Numbered from the stretch's first letter, positions 1 through 7,689 are shown. The stretch is 24,444 nucleotides of DNA from F1-60-MAGs163 sp046091165 (GCA_046091165.1 JBJTBE010000078.1:1-24444); one strand, 5' to 3'. The notes: generated by a model from the letters alone, not told the origin. Made by a program: numbers and translations.

Positions 1-1
1 C

Positions 2-43
2 TCGAAGGTCATGAACCAATACGGGGGCTCGATCGAGCGCTAA
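2..43 (+). other. In-frame 3' fragment of upstream reading frame ending in TAA
   Basis: The frame is open from the window edge at base 2 to a TAA at 41-43 and encodes 13 residues ending YGGSIER. The next codon in the same frame is the ATG at 44. This fragment is therefore either the end of a separate upstream gene or, more likely, the interrupted N-terminal part of the lipocalin-like gene that continues at 44. The sequence to the left is needed to decide. Confidence 0.5.
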
Positions 44-673
44 ATGCGCGCCACCGGCGACCCCATTACCGGGCAGGGCAATTACTACTACTCCTCGCCG
101 CTGCTGAAGGTCCAGAAGTTCGTCTTCTACCGCAGCGGCAAGCGCATCCTCAGCGGCAACGGGGGCTACATGTTCTTCGACCAGTGCACCCAGACGTTCG
201 GCGCCGAGGCACAAAAGATCCTGGGTAACAACTTCGGCTGGGTCTCGTTCGAGATCCCGATTCCCGCGCTGGGCGGTGGAATGGTCCTAGGCAAGTTCAG
301 TCGGCCGGACGCCCCCGCACTTCCCTACGCGGCCCTGGCCACCACACGCAGCCCGAAGGCACGCAACGGCGCGCTGGTTGCTCATAACTGGGGCCTGAAG
401 GACATCAGCCTCGAGCCGGTCGCCTCGTCGGCGTGGAAGAGCCCCGAGAGCGGCAAGACCTACTACTTGAAGTGGCGCGCGGTTCTCAAGGGCCCCGACG
501 CCGCCCATCGCGGGAACCTCACGCTTACCGCCGTGCACAAGGACTCCGAGGTCAACTTCGACGGCCGCGCGGTCTACGAGGGCCTCTTCCGCTACTCGGG
601 GACGATTGCCGGCAAGAAGGTATCCGGCGCGACCTTTTCCGAGATGCAGCCCCAGAGCTCCATCGGCACCTGA
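44..673 (+). CDS. CrtC/AttH-like lipocalin-fold protein, C-terminal part (possible pseudogene)
   Basis: The 209-residue product resembles the carotenoid 1,2-hydratase/AttH family. An NYYYSSP segment (13-19) and GGYMFFDQ (40-47) look like the family's YYYS and GxxWFDH stretches. A second lipocalin-like half follows, with AWKSPESGKTYY (130-141) and YEGLFRYSGTIAGKKVSG (179-196) near the C-terminus. Family members normally carry about 100 more residues before the YYYS motif, which are missing here. The codon just before the ATG is an in-frame TAA, so the gene looks broken by a nonsense mutation, or translation restarts at 44. No Shine-Dalgarno or TANNNT box precedes the ATG. I see no signal peptide in this part. 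Substrate is unknown, and carotenoid hydration should not be assumed. It converges on the oxidoreductase gene with a 12-bp gap. Confidence 0.6.
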   Translation: MRATGDPITGQGNYYYSSPLLKVQKFVFYRSGKRILSGNGGYMFFDQCTQTFGAEAQKILGNNFGWVSFEIPIPALGGGMVLGKFSRPDAPALPYAALATTRSPKARNGALVAHNWGLKDISLEPVASSAWKSPESGKTYYLKWRAVLKGPDAAHRGNLTLTAVHKDSEVNFDGRAVYEGLFRYSGTIAGKKVSGATFSEMQPQSSIGT

Positions 674-685
674 CGCCTCAGCCGC

Positions 686-1996
686 TCAGGTCCAGGGGTA
701 GGGGCTGCGCGACTCCACGTGGGTCGCCGGGGTGCCGAAGCGCGAGAGGCGGAAGGGCTCGAGCAGTTCGGAGGGCTCGCCGGTGACGACCTCGCCGGCG
801 ACCTCCCGCCCGATGGCGAGCATCTTGAAGCCGTGGCCCGCATCGACGATCGAGTAGACGCCCGGCGTGCTCCAGTCGGTGATCGGATAGCGGTCGGGGG
901 AGAGGGCCAGCACGCCGCCGGCCGGCTTCTCCTCCCACTCCCCGGCGTGGCCGCGGAAACGCTTGAGGAAGTGCGCCAGGCCGGAGACGAAGAAGTCGCT
1001 GAGGTCGTCGCCGGACATCTGCTCGGGGTTCTCCTGCCCGTACGGGTCGATGCTGAACCCGTCGCCCATCTCCAGCGGCAGGGCGCCGCCGACGATGCCC
1101 TCCCCGGTGCGCCCGAGGCGGAGGTAGACGCCCCACGGATCGTCGGTTATCGCCGAGCCGTCGCGCTGGGAGACCAGCGGCACGTCCATGTCGTAATGGA
1201 CCACCGGCGCGGCGCGGCCGGCGCTGCCCGAGAGCCCCACCCCGGGCAGTACGAAGTCGCCTTCGCGGGCCAGCCAGTACTCGCTGATCGGCACCTCCTC
1301 GCCGCCGTGGCGGACCACCGGCTCGAGCCCCTGCATCTGCCACCACTCGGGGGTCCAGACGCCCGGCGCGCCGATCACCGCCTCGCAGGCGATCTCACCG
1401 GCCGTGGTCTGCACTGCGCAGGCCCGGCCACCCTCGTAGGAGATGCCGGTCACGTCCACGCCCTCGAAGATCTGCGCCCCGGCCTCTCGCGCCTTGCGGG
1501 CCAGGTTTCGGACCGTGCCCGCCGCGTCGGCCCATCCGCTGCGCTTCTCCATCAGGGCGGCGGCGACCCCATCCGGGTTGACGTCCGGCCAGAGCCACTC
1601 CAGGTACTCGCGGCAGGCGTCGTTGCCGACCACGAGCTCGGAGTCGTAGCCGACCTCGGCCTGCCGGGCGGCGATCGCCTCGAGGTCCTCGCGCTGGCGC
1701 TCGGGGACGACGGCCAGGTAGCCGACCTGGTGGAAGCCGAAGCCCTCCGGGTCGGACTCGAAGATTCCCACCGACTCGGCGATGACACCGGTCATCGCTT
1801 CCGAGCGGTAGTAGTTGCGCACGATTCCGCCGGAGATCCCCGAGGCGCCCGAGCCGAGCCGGTCGCGTTCGAGCAGGACCACCGAGCCCTCCTCGCCGCG
1901 CTCGCGCAGCTCCTGCGCGAGATGCCAGGCGGTGGAGAGCCCGTGAACGCCTCCTCCGACGATCACGAACCGTGATTCGGCGGGCAAGCCGGCCAT
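686..1996 (-). CDS. FAD-dependent oxidoreductase, DAO family (sarcosine/amino-acid oxidase-like)
   Basis: The 436-residue protein begins with a Rossmann dinucleotide-binding motif, GGGVHG at 14-19, preceded by the beta strand FVIV. An acidic residue ends the second strand (LLERD), and GSGAS follows, as in D-amino-acid oxidase/glycine oxidase/sarcosine oxidase relatives. A late glycine-rich FAD segment lies near the C-terminus (DAGHGFKMLAIG), and the protein ends SPYPWT, an ending I associate with this family. It probably oxidises a secondary or primary amine using FAD in the cytoplasm. The exact substrate cannot be read from the sequence. There is no cysteine in the C-terminal half, so the covalent Cys-FAD link of monomeric sarcosine oxidase is not expected. 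The ATG at 1996 lies 6 nt after a TAGGAT box, so a leaderless transcript is likely. The gene is divergent from the MFS gene. Confidence 0.85.
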   Translation of the reverse strand: MAGLPAESRFVIVGGGVHGLSTAWHLAQELRERGEEGSVVLLERDRLGSGASGISGGIVRNYYRSEAMTGVIAESVGIFESDPEGFGFHQVGYLAVVPERQREDLEAIAARQAEVGYDSELVVGNDACREYLEWLWPDVNPDGVAAALMEKRSGWADAAGTVRNLARKAREAGAQIFEGVDVTGISYEGGRACAVQTTAGEIACEAVIGAPGVWTPEWWQMQGLEPVVRHGGEEVPISEYWLAREGDFVLPGVGLSGSAGRAAPVVHYDMDVPLVSQRDGSAITDDPWGVYLRLGRTGEGIVGGALPLEMGDGFSIDPYGQENPEQMSGDDLSDFFVSGLAHFLKRFRGHAGEWEEKPAGGVLALSPDRYPITDWSTPGVYSIVDAGHGFKMLAIGREVAGEVVTGEPSELLEPFRLSRFGTPATHVESRSPYPWT

Positions 1997-2002
1997 GCCG
2001 GA

Positions 2003-2008
2003 ATCCTA
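2003..2008 (-). promoter_or_regulatory. Leaderless-type -10 box (TAGGAT) for the FAD oxidoreductase
   Basis: On the minus strand TAGGAT is followed by 6 nt and then the ATG at 1996. There is no Shine-Dalgarno. The spacing places the expected transcription start at or next to the start codon. No good -35 was recognised. Confidence 0.5.
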
Positions 2009-2059
2009 CGGTCCACCACGGCCCTGCGCAATCGCCAGCGGCGCTGCGAGACTCGGCCG

Positions 2060-3244
2060 GTGGGAATCCTCGGTGACAGGCGGGTTCGCAGGCTCTTCCT
2101 GGCCGTGGGGGGCGAGTACGGCGCCGAGGCCCTCCTGGTCGTCCTGCTGACCCTGACCGCGCTGGACGGAGGGCCCGCGGCAGTAACGGCCGTCCTGGTG
2201 GCCCAGGGCGTTCCCCGCGCCGCCCTCCTGCCCTTCGGCGGAATGGTCAGCGACCGCTTCGGTGCAGCGAGGGTCGCCCCCCTGACCGCGGTGCTGCGCG
2301 CCGCCATCCTTCTCGCCCTCGCCGTGGCGGTGATCGTCTCCGGGGTCATCTCGACCCTGCCGCTGGCTCTCGCCGGGGCCGTCCTGGGCACGATCGACGC
2401 CATTTCGTATCCGGCCTCGATGGCCCTGGTGCCGGCGGTGGCGCCCAGGGATTCCCTCGCCCAGGTCAACACTGCCATCACCGGCGTGGAGAGCGTCGGA
2501 GGCCTCGTGGGCCCCGTGGCCGCCGCCGGCCTGTACGCGGCGGTCGGCTCGGGTGGGGGCCTGGCCGTCGTGGCCGCCCTGGCCCTCCTCTCGGCGGCCG
2601 GGTTCCTTCTCGTCCTGCGCTCGGGCGTCCCGGCGGAGGAGCCCTCGGAGATTTCGCCACGGGCATTCTTCGACGGGATCCGCTTCGCCTGGCGCGACGA
2701 GGAGATCCGGCGCCCGCTGGTCGGCCTCGCCGCGGCCGGCCTGCTGCTGGTCGGGCCGGTGATGGTCGGCGGAGCGGTGATGGCCGAGGAGCGCTTTGGC
2801 GACCGCGCCCTCCTGGGCTACGTCCTGGGCGGATTCGGGGTCGGCTCCCTGCTCGGGCTCGCCCTCGCCCCGCGCCTGGCCGCCCGTTCAGCGCCGCCGG
2901 TTCCCTCGGCGGCGGGCATCTTCCTCGGCCTGGGGCTGGTCGGTGTTTCCTTCGCGCCCGGGGTCGCGTGGGCGGCCGCCGCGGCGGGACTGATGGGCGT
3001 GGTGGTCGGCGCCACCTGGGTGGCCTTCGTCACCTGGATCCAGAAGCGCACCCCCGGGGCAATGCGAGGGCGGATGATGTCGATCGTCGCCTTCGCCTTC
3101 CTGGCCCTCGACCCGCTCTCCTACGCGGTAGCCGGAGTGCTGCTGCCCCTGGGCTTCCAGGCGGCGATGCTGATCCCCGGGGCCCTGCTGGCGCTGGTTG
3201 CCGTCGTGTCATGGCCCCGGCGCTCCCGCGCTCGGGTCGCCTGA
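2060..3244 (+). CDS. MFS transporter, DHA3/MFS_3-like (putative exporter)
   Basis: The product has 394 residues and alternating hydrophobic helices along its whole length, about 11-12 predicted membrane spans, typical for the major facilitator superfamily. A motif-A-like loop sits between helices 2 and 3 (GGMVSDRFGAAR, 60-71), and the second half begins near residue 210 after a polar central loop. The overall look fits the MFS_3/EntS-type drug or siderophore exporters, but the substrate is unknown. The GTG at 2060 gives MGILGDRRVRRLF ahead of the first helix. No Shine-Dalgarno or clear TANNNT box is present, only a weak GAGACT 6 nt upstream. The gene is divergent from the FAD oxidoreductase with a 63-bp shared upstream region. 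It ends inside the first copy of a 22-bp tandem repeat. Confidence 0.85.
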   Translation: MGILGDRRVRRLFLAVGGEYGAEALLVVLLTLTALDGGPAAVTAVLVAQGVPRAALLPFGGMVSDRFGAARVAPLTAVLRAAILLALAVAVIVSGVISTLPLALAGAVLGTIDAISYPASMALVPAVAPRDSLAQVNTAITGVESVGGLVGPVAAAGLYAAVGSGGGLAVVAALALLSAAGFLLVLRSGVPAEEPSEISPRAFFDGIRFAWRDEEIRRPLVGLAAAGLLLVGPVMVGGAVMAEERFGDRALLGYVLGGFGVGSLLGLALAPRLAARSAPPVPSAAGIFLGLGLVGVSFAPGVAWAAAAAGLMGVVVGATWVAFVTWIQKRTPGAMRGRMMSIVAFAFLALDPLSYAVAGVLLPLGFQAAMLIPGALLALVAVVSWPRRSRARVA

Positions 3245-3270
3245 CCGTCGCGCTCGGCTCGCCCGACCGT
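3227..3270. repeat. 22-bp imperfect tandem repeat at the MFS/hydrolase 3' junction
   Basis: Two adjacent 22-bp units, 3227-3248 and 3249-3270, match at 20 of 22 positions. Both start CGCGCTCGG and end GACCGT. Unit 1 contains the MFS stop codon (TGA 3242-3244); in unit 2 the matching triplet is CGA. Unit 2 ends exactly at the base before the hydrolase stop codon, so the duplication makes up nearly the whole intergenic gap. Confidence 0.85.
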
Positions 3271-4332
3271 TCAGGCCTGCAGCGCCTGGCGCAGCACGCC
3301 GCCCATCTCCACGGTCGCCGTGCGGGCGGCGCGGCCGGTGCCCATCATGTTGATGAAGCCGTGGATGAGGTCGGGGTGGCGGCGCAGGGTTACCGGCACG
3401 CCGGCCTCGCGAAGGCGCTCGGCGTAGGCCTCGCCCTCGTCGCGCAGCGGGTCGAAGCCGGCCGTCACCACGTGCGCGGGGGGCAGCCCCTCGAGCGAGG
3501 GCGCGAGCAGCGGGGAGACGAGCGGGTCGGTGTGGTCGGCGCCGGCCGGCAGGTAGTGGGAGCCGTACCAGTCCATCTGCTCCTCGGTGAGGAAGAAGCC
3601 GTCCTTGAACAGGCGGTAGGAGCGGCTCTTCTCCGACATGTCGGCGACCGGGTAGATCAGCAGCTGAAAGCAGGGCTGCGGGCCACCGCCGTCACGGGCC
3701 TGCAGGCAGGTGACCGCCGAGAGCGCCCCGCCGGCGCTGTCGCCGCCGACCGCGATCCGCTCCGGGTCGGCCCCGAGCTCGCCGGCCCGGGCGACGATGT
3801 CGTTGAAGGCGGCCAGGCAGTCGGCCGGGGCGGCCGGGAAGGGATGCTCGGGCGCGAGCCGGTACTCGACCGAGACGACCCGCACGCCGCCGTGGACGGC
3901 CAGCGTCCGGCAAGGGGCGTCGTGGGTGGCAAATCCCCCGATGACGAAGCCACCGCCGTGGAAGAAGACGAGCATCGGGCTGTCCTCGTCGTCGGCCCGC
4001 TCCCGCGGCACGTAGAGCCGGGCCCGCAGCGGCCCCTCGGCGCCGGCGATCTCGAAGTCCCTGGTCCAGGCGACCTCGTCGGGGAGGCCGGCGACCATCG
4101 AGGCGGTCCCGTCGGCGAACGCCCGGGCGGCCTCGGGAGTGGCCTGCGACGGGTCGGCCTGGTTGAGGGCCAGCATCCTCAGGAAGAGCTGGATCTCCGG
4201 CGCCAGCACCTGCCCGTCGACCATCACCGGCTCGCGGCCCGAGAGCATCACCTGCGTGCGGGGGGAGAGCCGCATCGCCGTGCGGAAGGCCGGGCCCTGG
4301 GCGGCGGCCATCGCCTGCTCGGCGAAGGTCAC
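3271..4332 (-). CDS. Alpha/beta hydrolase of the hormone-sensitive lipase (HSL) family, esterase
   Basis: This 353-residue carboxylesterase-type protein carries the HSL oxyanion motif HGGG at 125-128 and the nucleophile elbow GDSAG at 197-201 (Ser199). An Asp in FDPLRDEG (Asp294) and a His in IHGF (His324) complete a credible triad. The YRLAPEHPFPAA segment (158-168) is also typical of this family (Abhydrolase_3). It probably hydrolyses short- or medium-chain esters in the cytoplasm, as no signal peptide is visible. The GTG start at 4332 overlaps the stop of the upstream hydrolase gene as GTGA, so the two are translationally coupled. An internal ATG a few codons in (MAAAQ) is an alternative start. 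The 3' end abuts a tandem repeat. Confidence 0.9.
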   Translation of the reverse strand: MTFAEQAMAAAQGPAFRTAMRLSPRTQVMLSGREPVMVDGQVLAPEIQLFLRMLALNQADPSQATPEAARAFADGTASMVAGLPDEVAWTRDFEIAGAEGPLRARLYVPRERADDEDSPMLVFFHGGGFVIGGFATHDAPCRTLAVHGGVRVVSVEYRLAPEHPFPAAPADCLAAFNDIVARAGELGADPERIAVGGDSAGGALSAVTCLQARDGGGPQPCFQLLIYPVADMSEKSRSYRLFKDGFFLTEEQMDWYGSHYLPAGADHTDPLVSPLLAPSLEGLPPAHVVTAGFDPLRDEGEAYAERLREAGVPVTLRRHPDLIHGFINMMGTGRAARTATVEMGGVLRQALQA

Positions 4333-5318
4333 TGGACGCCGGCGCGGTCGATGAACTCGATCACCGCGTTGTTGAACTCGACCGGGCGCTCGAGCATCGG
4401 CACGTGGCCGGTGTCGTCGAAGACGACGATCTCCCCGCCCTCGATGATCTCGGCGTAGCGGTGGGCGTCACCGAGCGGCACGAGGATGTCGTCGGCGCCC
4501 TGGATGATCAGCGTGGGGCACGAGATCTCGCCGATCCGGTCGCGGAAGTCGTAGGCGAGGATCGCGTCGAAGGAGTCCTGGAAGCCCGGAGCGCCCACCG
4601 AGAGCAGCTGTTCGGCCAGCACGTCGCGGGCGATGAGGGTGGGGTAGCGGGCGACGAAGCCCATCGCCAGCGCGATCAGCCCGGGGCGCTTGAGCAGCCT
4701 GGAGAGGTCGGCCGAGCCGTCCTGCTGGCCCCGGCTGAGCACCGCGCGGGCAAAGCGCTCGCCGAGCGGGCTCTCGGAGATCGTCGCCGAGGTGATGCCG
4801 GCGGCGTCCACGAGCACCAGCTCGTCGACCCGCTCGGGATGGCGGATCGCCGTCTCGGCGGCGGTGAAGCCGCCCATCGAGTTGCCTACCAGCGAGACGC
4901 GACCAAGGTCGAGCGCCTCGCAGAAGTGGTCGACGATCCGGGCGAAGAAGGTGATCGAGATCGGCTCGTCGGGCATCGGGGTGCGGCCGAACCCCGGCAG
5001 GTCGAGCGCGATCGCCCGGTGGCTCTCGGCAAATCGCGGGAGGTTCTCCAGCCAGTTCTGCCAGCAGCCCCCGAGGCCGTGGATGAAGACGACGGGAATG
5101 CCCTCGCCGATGTCGACGTAGTTGACGGGAATGCCGTCCACTTCGACCTGGTGGGTGTGCGCCGGCCAGTCGATGTCGCGCCAGTCCGGGGTGTCCGAGC
5201 GCCCGTAGCCCTCGTCGGCGCGACGCGCGGCGCGGTGGCTGAGCGGCCGGGCCGAAGAGGGCCAGACGGTCTTCAGCGGCCCGCGGCGGTAAGGGGGCTT
5301 TGGCGAGGCCTGCGTCAT
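4329..5318 (-). CDS. Alpha/beta fold hydrolase (Abhydrolase_1 type)
   Basis: The 329-residue protein has the classic alpha/beta hydrolase core. HGLGG at 80-84 supplies the oxyanion loop, GNSMGG at 145-150 the nucleophile Ser147, GADDILVP (274-281) the acid Asp277, and TGHVPMLERP (303-312) the base His305. The order and motifs fit meta-cleavage-product hydrolase/haloperoxidase/lipase relatives, but the substrate cannot be named. The first 50 residues are polar and basic and lie outside the core. The ATG at 5318 is preceded by TAGCGT with 9 nt between. The gene is first in a two-gene minus-strand operon with the HSL-type esterase, which it overlaps by 4 bases. The two proteins belong to different subfamilies, so this is not a simple tandem duplication. 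Confidence 0.88.
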   Translation of the reverse strand: MTQASPKPPYRRGPLKTVWPSSARPLSHRAARRADEGYGRSDTPDWRDIDWPAHTHQVEVDGIPVNYVDIGEGIPVVFIHGLGGCWQNWLENLPRFAESHRAIALDLPGFGRTPMPDEPISITFFARIVDHFCEALDLGRVSLVGNSMGGFTAAETAIRHPERVDELVLVDAAGITSATISESPLGERFARAVLSRGQQDGSADLSRLLKRPGLIALAMGFVARYPTLIARDVLAEQLLSVGAPGFQDSFDAILAYDFRDRIGEISCPTLIIQGADDILVPLGDAHRYAEIIEGGEIVVFDDTGHVPMLERPVEFNNAVIEFIDRAGVQ

Positions 5319-5327
5319 TGCCCCATG

Positions 5328-5333
5328 ACGCTA
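5328..5333 (-). promoter_or_regulatory. Candidate -10 box (TAGCGT) for the hydrolase pair
   Basis: TAGCGT on the minus strand ends 9 nt before the ATG at 5318. This is slightly longer than the usual 6-7 nt of a leaderless start, so a leader of about 2 nt would be expected. No -35 and no Shine-Dalgarno were seen. Confidence 0.35.
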
Positions 5334-5344
5334 CAGAAGCCGCT

Positions 5345-5389
5345 GCCCCGGCCCGTCAAGAGAGTGTGCACGGCCAGGCGCGCCGGGGC
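5345..5389. promoter_or_regulatory. 8-bp inverted repeat in the hydrolase/thrS divergent region
   Basis: GCCCCGGC at 5345-5352 and its exact reverse complement GCCGGGGC at 5382-5389 flank 29 nt, upstream of both divergent promoters. It could be an operator or a chance GC-rich match. The rest of this 114-bp gap holds only the two -10 candidates. Confidence 0.2.
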
Positions 5390-5419
5390 TTTCGGGCCCG
5401 ATAAGGCGGGACGGTTGCG

Positions 5420-5425
5420 TAGCAT
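5420..5425 (+). promoter_or_regulatory. Leaderless-type -10 box (TAGCAT) for thrS
   Basis: TAGCAT is followed by 7 nt and the GTG at 5433. The spacing predicts a transcript starting at the start codon. There is no room for a T-box or other leader between the box and the gene. Confidence 0.55.
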
Positions 5426-5432
5426 CGACCGG

Positions 5433-7376
5433 GTGAAGGTCAAGCTGCCCGACGGAAACGAGCTCGAGCTCGAGGAAGGCGCCACCGGCGCCGACGCCGC
5501 GGCGGCCATCGGCCCCGGCCTGGCCCGGGCCGCGCTCGCCGTCCGCCACGACGGCGAGCTGCGCGACCTCTCCGCCCCGCTGGCCGACGGCACCGAGCTC
5601 GAGATCCTCACCGACTCCGCCGGCGACGATGCGCTCGAGCTGATCCGCCACGACGCCGCCCACGTGCTGGCCGAGGCGGTCAGCGAGCTCTACCCGGGGG
5701 TGAAGGTCTCCATCGGCCCGGCGATCGAGAACGGCTTCTACTACGACTTCGAGTTCCCCGAGGGCGTCACCGTCACCGAGGAGGACCTGCCCGCCATCCA
5801 GGAGCGGATGGAGGAGCACATCAGGGCCGGCGAGGGCTTCGAGCGCCGCGAGGTGGGCACCGACGAGGCGATCGAGATCTTCCGCGGCGAGGGGCAGGAC
5901 TACAAGGTCGAGCTGATCGAGGACCTCGTCCGCGACGAGGGTGTCCAGACGGTCTCGCTCTACCGCAACGGCGAGTTCACCGACCTCTGTCGCGGCCCGC
6001 ACGGTCCCGGCACCGACCGCATAGGAGCCGTCCACCTGCAGTCGGTGGCCGGCGCCTACTGGCGGGGCGACTCGGACCGCACCATGCTCACCCGCATCTA
6101 CGGCACCGCCTTCTTCGACCGCAAGGCGCTGGAGGCCGAGCTGGAGCGCCTCGAGCAGGCCCGCGCCCGCGACCACCGCCGCCTGGGCAAGGAGCTCGGG
6201 CTGTTCGAGTTCTCCGAGGTCTCGCCGGGATCGGCCTTCTGGCTGCCCAAGGGCACCGCGCTGTGGAACCAGCTCGTTGCCCTCTCCCGCGAGATGGGCG
6301 AGCAGCGCGGCTACCAGGAGGTGAAGACCCCGCAGCTCTACGACGCCGAGCTCTGGAAGACCTCCGGCCACTGGGAGAAGTACCGGGAGAACATGTTCAC
6401 CACCTCCACCGAGGAGCGCGAGTTCGGCCTCAAGCCGATGAATTGCCCGGGCCACGCCCACCTCTTCTCCAGCCGGCGCTGGAGCCACCGCGAGCTCCCC
6501 GTCCGTTACTCCGAGCCGGGGCTCCTTCACCGCAACGAGCTGAGCGGCACGCTTCACGGCCTCCTGCGCGTGCGCCACTTCGCCCAGGACGACGCCCACG
6601 TCTTCTGCACCGAGGAGCAGGTGGCCGAGGAGGTTGCGGCCTGCCTGGAGTTCGCCTTCGCCACCTACGGGATCTTCGGCTTCGACGTCACCATCGAGCT
6701 CTCCACGCGCCCGGAGCAGCGGATCGGCACCGACGCGATGTGGGACGCCGCCGAGAAGGCGCTGATGGACGCCCTCGACGCGCAGGGCCTTCCGTACACG
6801 GTCAACGAGGGCGACGGCGCCTTCTACGGCCCCAAGATCGACCTCCACATGACCGACTCGCTCGGGCGCTCCTGGCAGCTGGGGACGGTCCAGCTCGACT
6901 ACTCGATGCCTGAGCGCTTCGACCTGGCCTACACCGGCGCCGACGACCGCGAGCACCGCCCGGTCATGATCCACCGCGCGCTGATGGGCTCCTACGAGCG
7001 CTTCATCGGCATCCTGATCGAGCACTACGCCGGCGAGTTCCCGGTCTGGCTCGCTCCCGTCCAGGCCGTGGTGCTGCCGATCTCCGACCGCCACGCCGCG
7101 GCCGCCGAGGCGGTCCGCGCCGAGCTGGCCGCCCAGGGCCTGCGCGCCCAGGCCGACCTGCGCTCCGAGTCGGTCGGCCGCCGGATCCGCGAGAACGAGC
7201 TGCAGAAGATCCCCTACATGCTCGTCGTCGGCGACGAGGAGGTGGAGAAGAGCACGGTTGCCGTTCGCCGCCACGGCGTCGGCGACGTGGGGGAGATGAC
7301 CGTCGAGGAGTTCGCCGGCCGGCTCGGTGAGGAGAGCCGCGAGCGCCGCGACCTTCCGATCGAGGCCGCCGGTTGA
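5433..7376 (+). CDS. thrS: Threonyl-tRNA synthetase
   Basis: It charges tRNA-Thr with threonine in the cytoplasm. The 647-residue length matches class II bacterial ThrRS. A TGS domain occupies about residues 1-60. The editing domain follows with HDAAH (His73, His77) and CRGPH (Cys186, His190), which clear mischarged Ser-tRNA. The catalytic core holds the zinc ligands Cys338 (MNCPGH), His389 and His514, motif 2 around LLHRNELSGTLHG, and motif 3 around HRALMGSYERFIG. The anticodon-binding domain spans about 540-647. The GTG at 5433 was chosen because it begins exactly at the TGS domain and sits 7 nt after TAGCAT. The reading frame stays open about 1 kb further upstream, but that part is antisense to the hydrolase gene. 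It is followed with a 4-base overlap by the DUF192 gene. Confidence 0.97.
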   Translation: MKVKLPDGNELELEEGATGADAAAAIGPGLARAALAVRHDGELRDLSAPLADGTELEILTDSAGDDALELIRHDAAHVLAEAVSELYPGVKVSIGPAIENGFYYDFEFPEGVTVTEEDLPAIQERMEEHIRAGEGFERREVGTDEAIEIFRGEGQDYKVELIEDLVRDEGVQTVSLYRNGEFTDLCRGPHGPGTDRIGAVHLQSVAGAYWRGDSDRTMLTRIYGTAFFDRKALEAELERLEQARARDHRRLGKELGLFEFSEVSPGSAFWLPKGTALWNQLVALSREMGEQRGYQEVKTPQLYDAELWKTSGHWEKYRENMFTTSTEEREFGLKPMNCPGHAHLFSSRRWSHRELPVRYSEPGLLHRNELSGTLHGLLRVRHFAQDDAHVFCTEEQVAEEVAACLEFAFATYGIFGFDVTIELSTRPEQRIGTDAMWDAAEKALMDALDAQGLPYTVNEGDGAFYGPKIDLHMTDSLGRSWQLGTVQLDYSMPERFDLAYTGADDREHRPVMIHRALMGSYERFIGILIEHYAGEFPVWLAPVQAVVLPISDRHAAAAEAVRAELAAQGLRAQADLRSESVGRRIRENELQKIPYMLVVGDEEVEKSTVAVRRHGVGDVGEMTVEEFAGRLGEESRERRDLPIEAAG

Positions 7377-7684
7377 CCGGGGCCGATGGTCGCCTGCCGG
7401 TCCGCGTGGCCCGCACGCGCCGCGAGCGGCTGCGGGGACTGGCCTGGCGCCGCAGCCCCGCTCCCTACGGCCTGCTGATCGAACGCTGCCGCTCGGTCCA
7501 CACCTTCGGGATGGCCTTTCGCCTGGACCTCGTCTGGCTCGACGGGGAGGGGCGCACGGTGCGCGTGGACCGGGGCGTCGCCCCGTGCCGGTTCAAGGGC
7601 TGCAGGAAGGCCCGGGCGGTCCTCGAGCTGCCCTCCGCGCTGCCGCGGCGGCGGCAGGGCAACGGGTATACTTCGGCGCCTTGA
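7373..7684 (+). CDS. DUF192 family protein
   Basis: The 103-residue protein matches the DUF192 pattern. An ARTRRERLRGL segment near residue 15 corresponds to the family's 'R..GLM' opening. It is followed by a short strand-rich middle (HTFGMAFRLDLVWLDGEGRTV) where others have 'WMKNT..PLDVVFID', then a late VLELPS. Function is unknown for the family. There is no signal peptide, unlike many DUF192 proteins, so a cytoplasmic location is inferred. The TTG start overlaps the thrS stop as TTGA, and GAGG lies 7 nt upstream, so translation is coupled to thrS. The C-terminus (PRRRQGNGYTSAP) is encoded by DNA that also carries the infC promoter. Confidence 0.75.
   Translation: MTGADGRLPVRVARTRRERLRGLAWRRSPAPYGLLIERCRSVHTFGMAFRLDLVWLDGEGRTVRVDRGVAPCRFKGCRKARAVLELPSALPRRRQGNGYTSAP
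7667..7672 (+). promoter_or_regulatory. -10 box (TATACT) for infC, inside the DUF192 gene
   Basis: TATACT is the closest match to a consensus -10 in the window and lies within the last codons of the DUF192 gene. Transcription should start near 7679-7681, giving a leader of about 55-85 nt before infC depending on the infC start. No clear -35 was seen. Confidence 0.5.
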
Positions 7685-7689
7685 TCCGA

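Noticed and set aside
2968..4458. 496-codon plus-strand frame across the MFS end and the esterase gene
   Set aside because: It overlaps two well supported genes in other frames and has Gly/Arg-rich low-complexity translation.
4404..5432. The thrS frame stays open about 1 kb upstream, giving a possible 990-residue protein
   Set aside because: The added part is antisense to the hydrolase gene and has no recognisable domain; the TGS domain begins exactly at GTG 5433, which has a -10 box 7 nt upstream.
5319..5432. T-box or other riboswitch leader for thrS
   Set aside because: The -10 box is 7 nt from the GTG, leaving no room for a leader; no T-box-like sequence was seen upstream.
5331..7274. 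647-codon open frame antisense to thrS
   Set aside because: Same shadow effect; sense strand is a fully motif-supported ThrRS.
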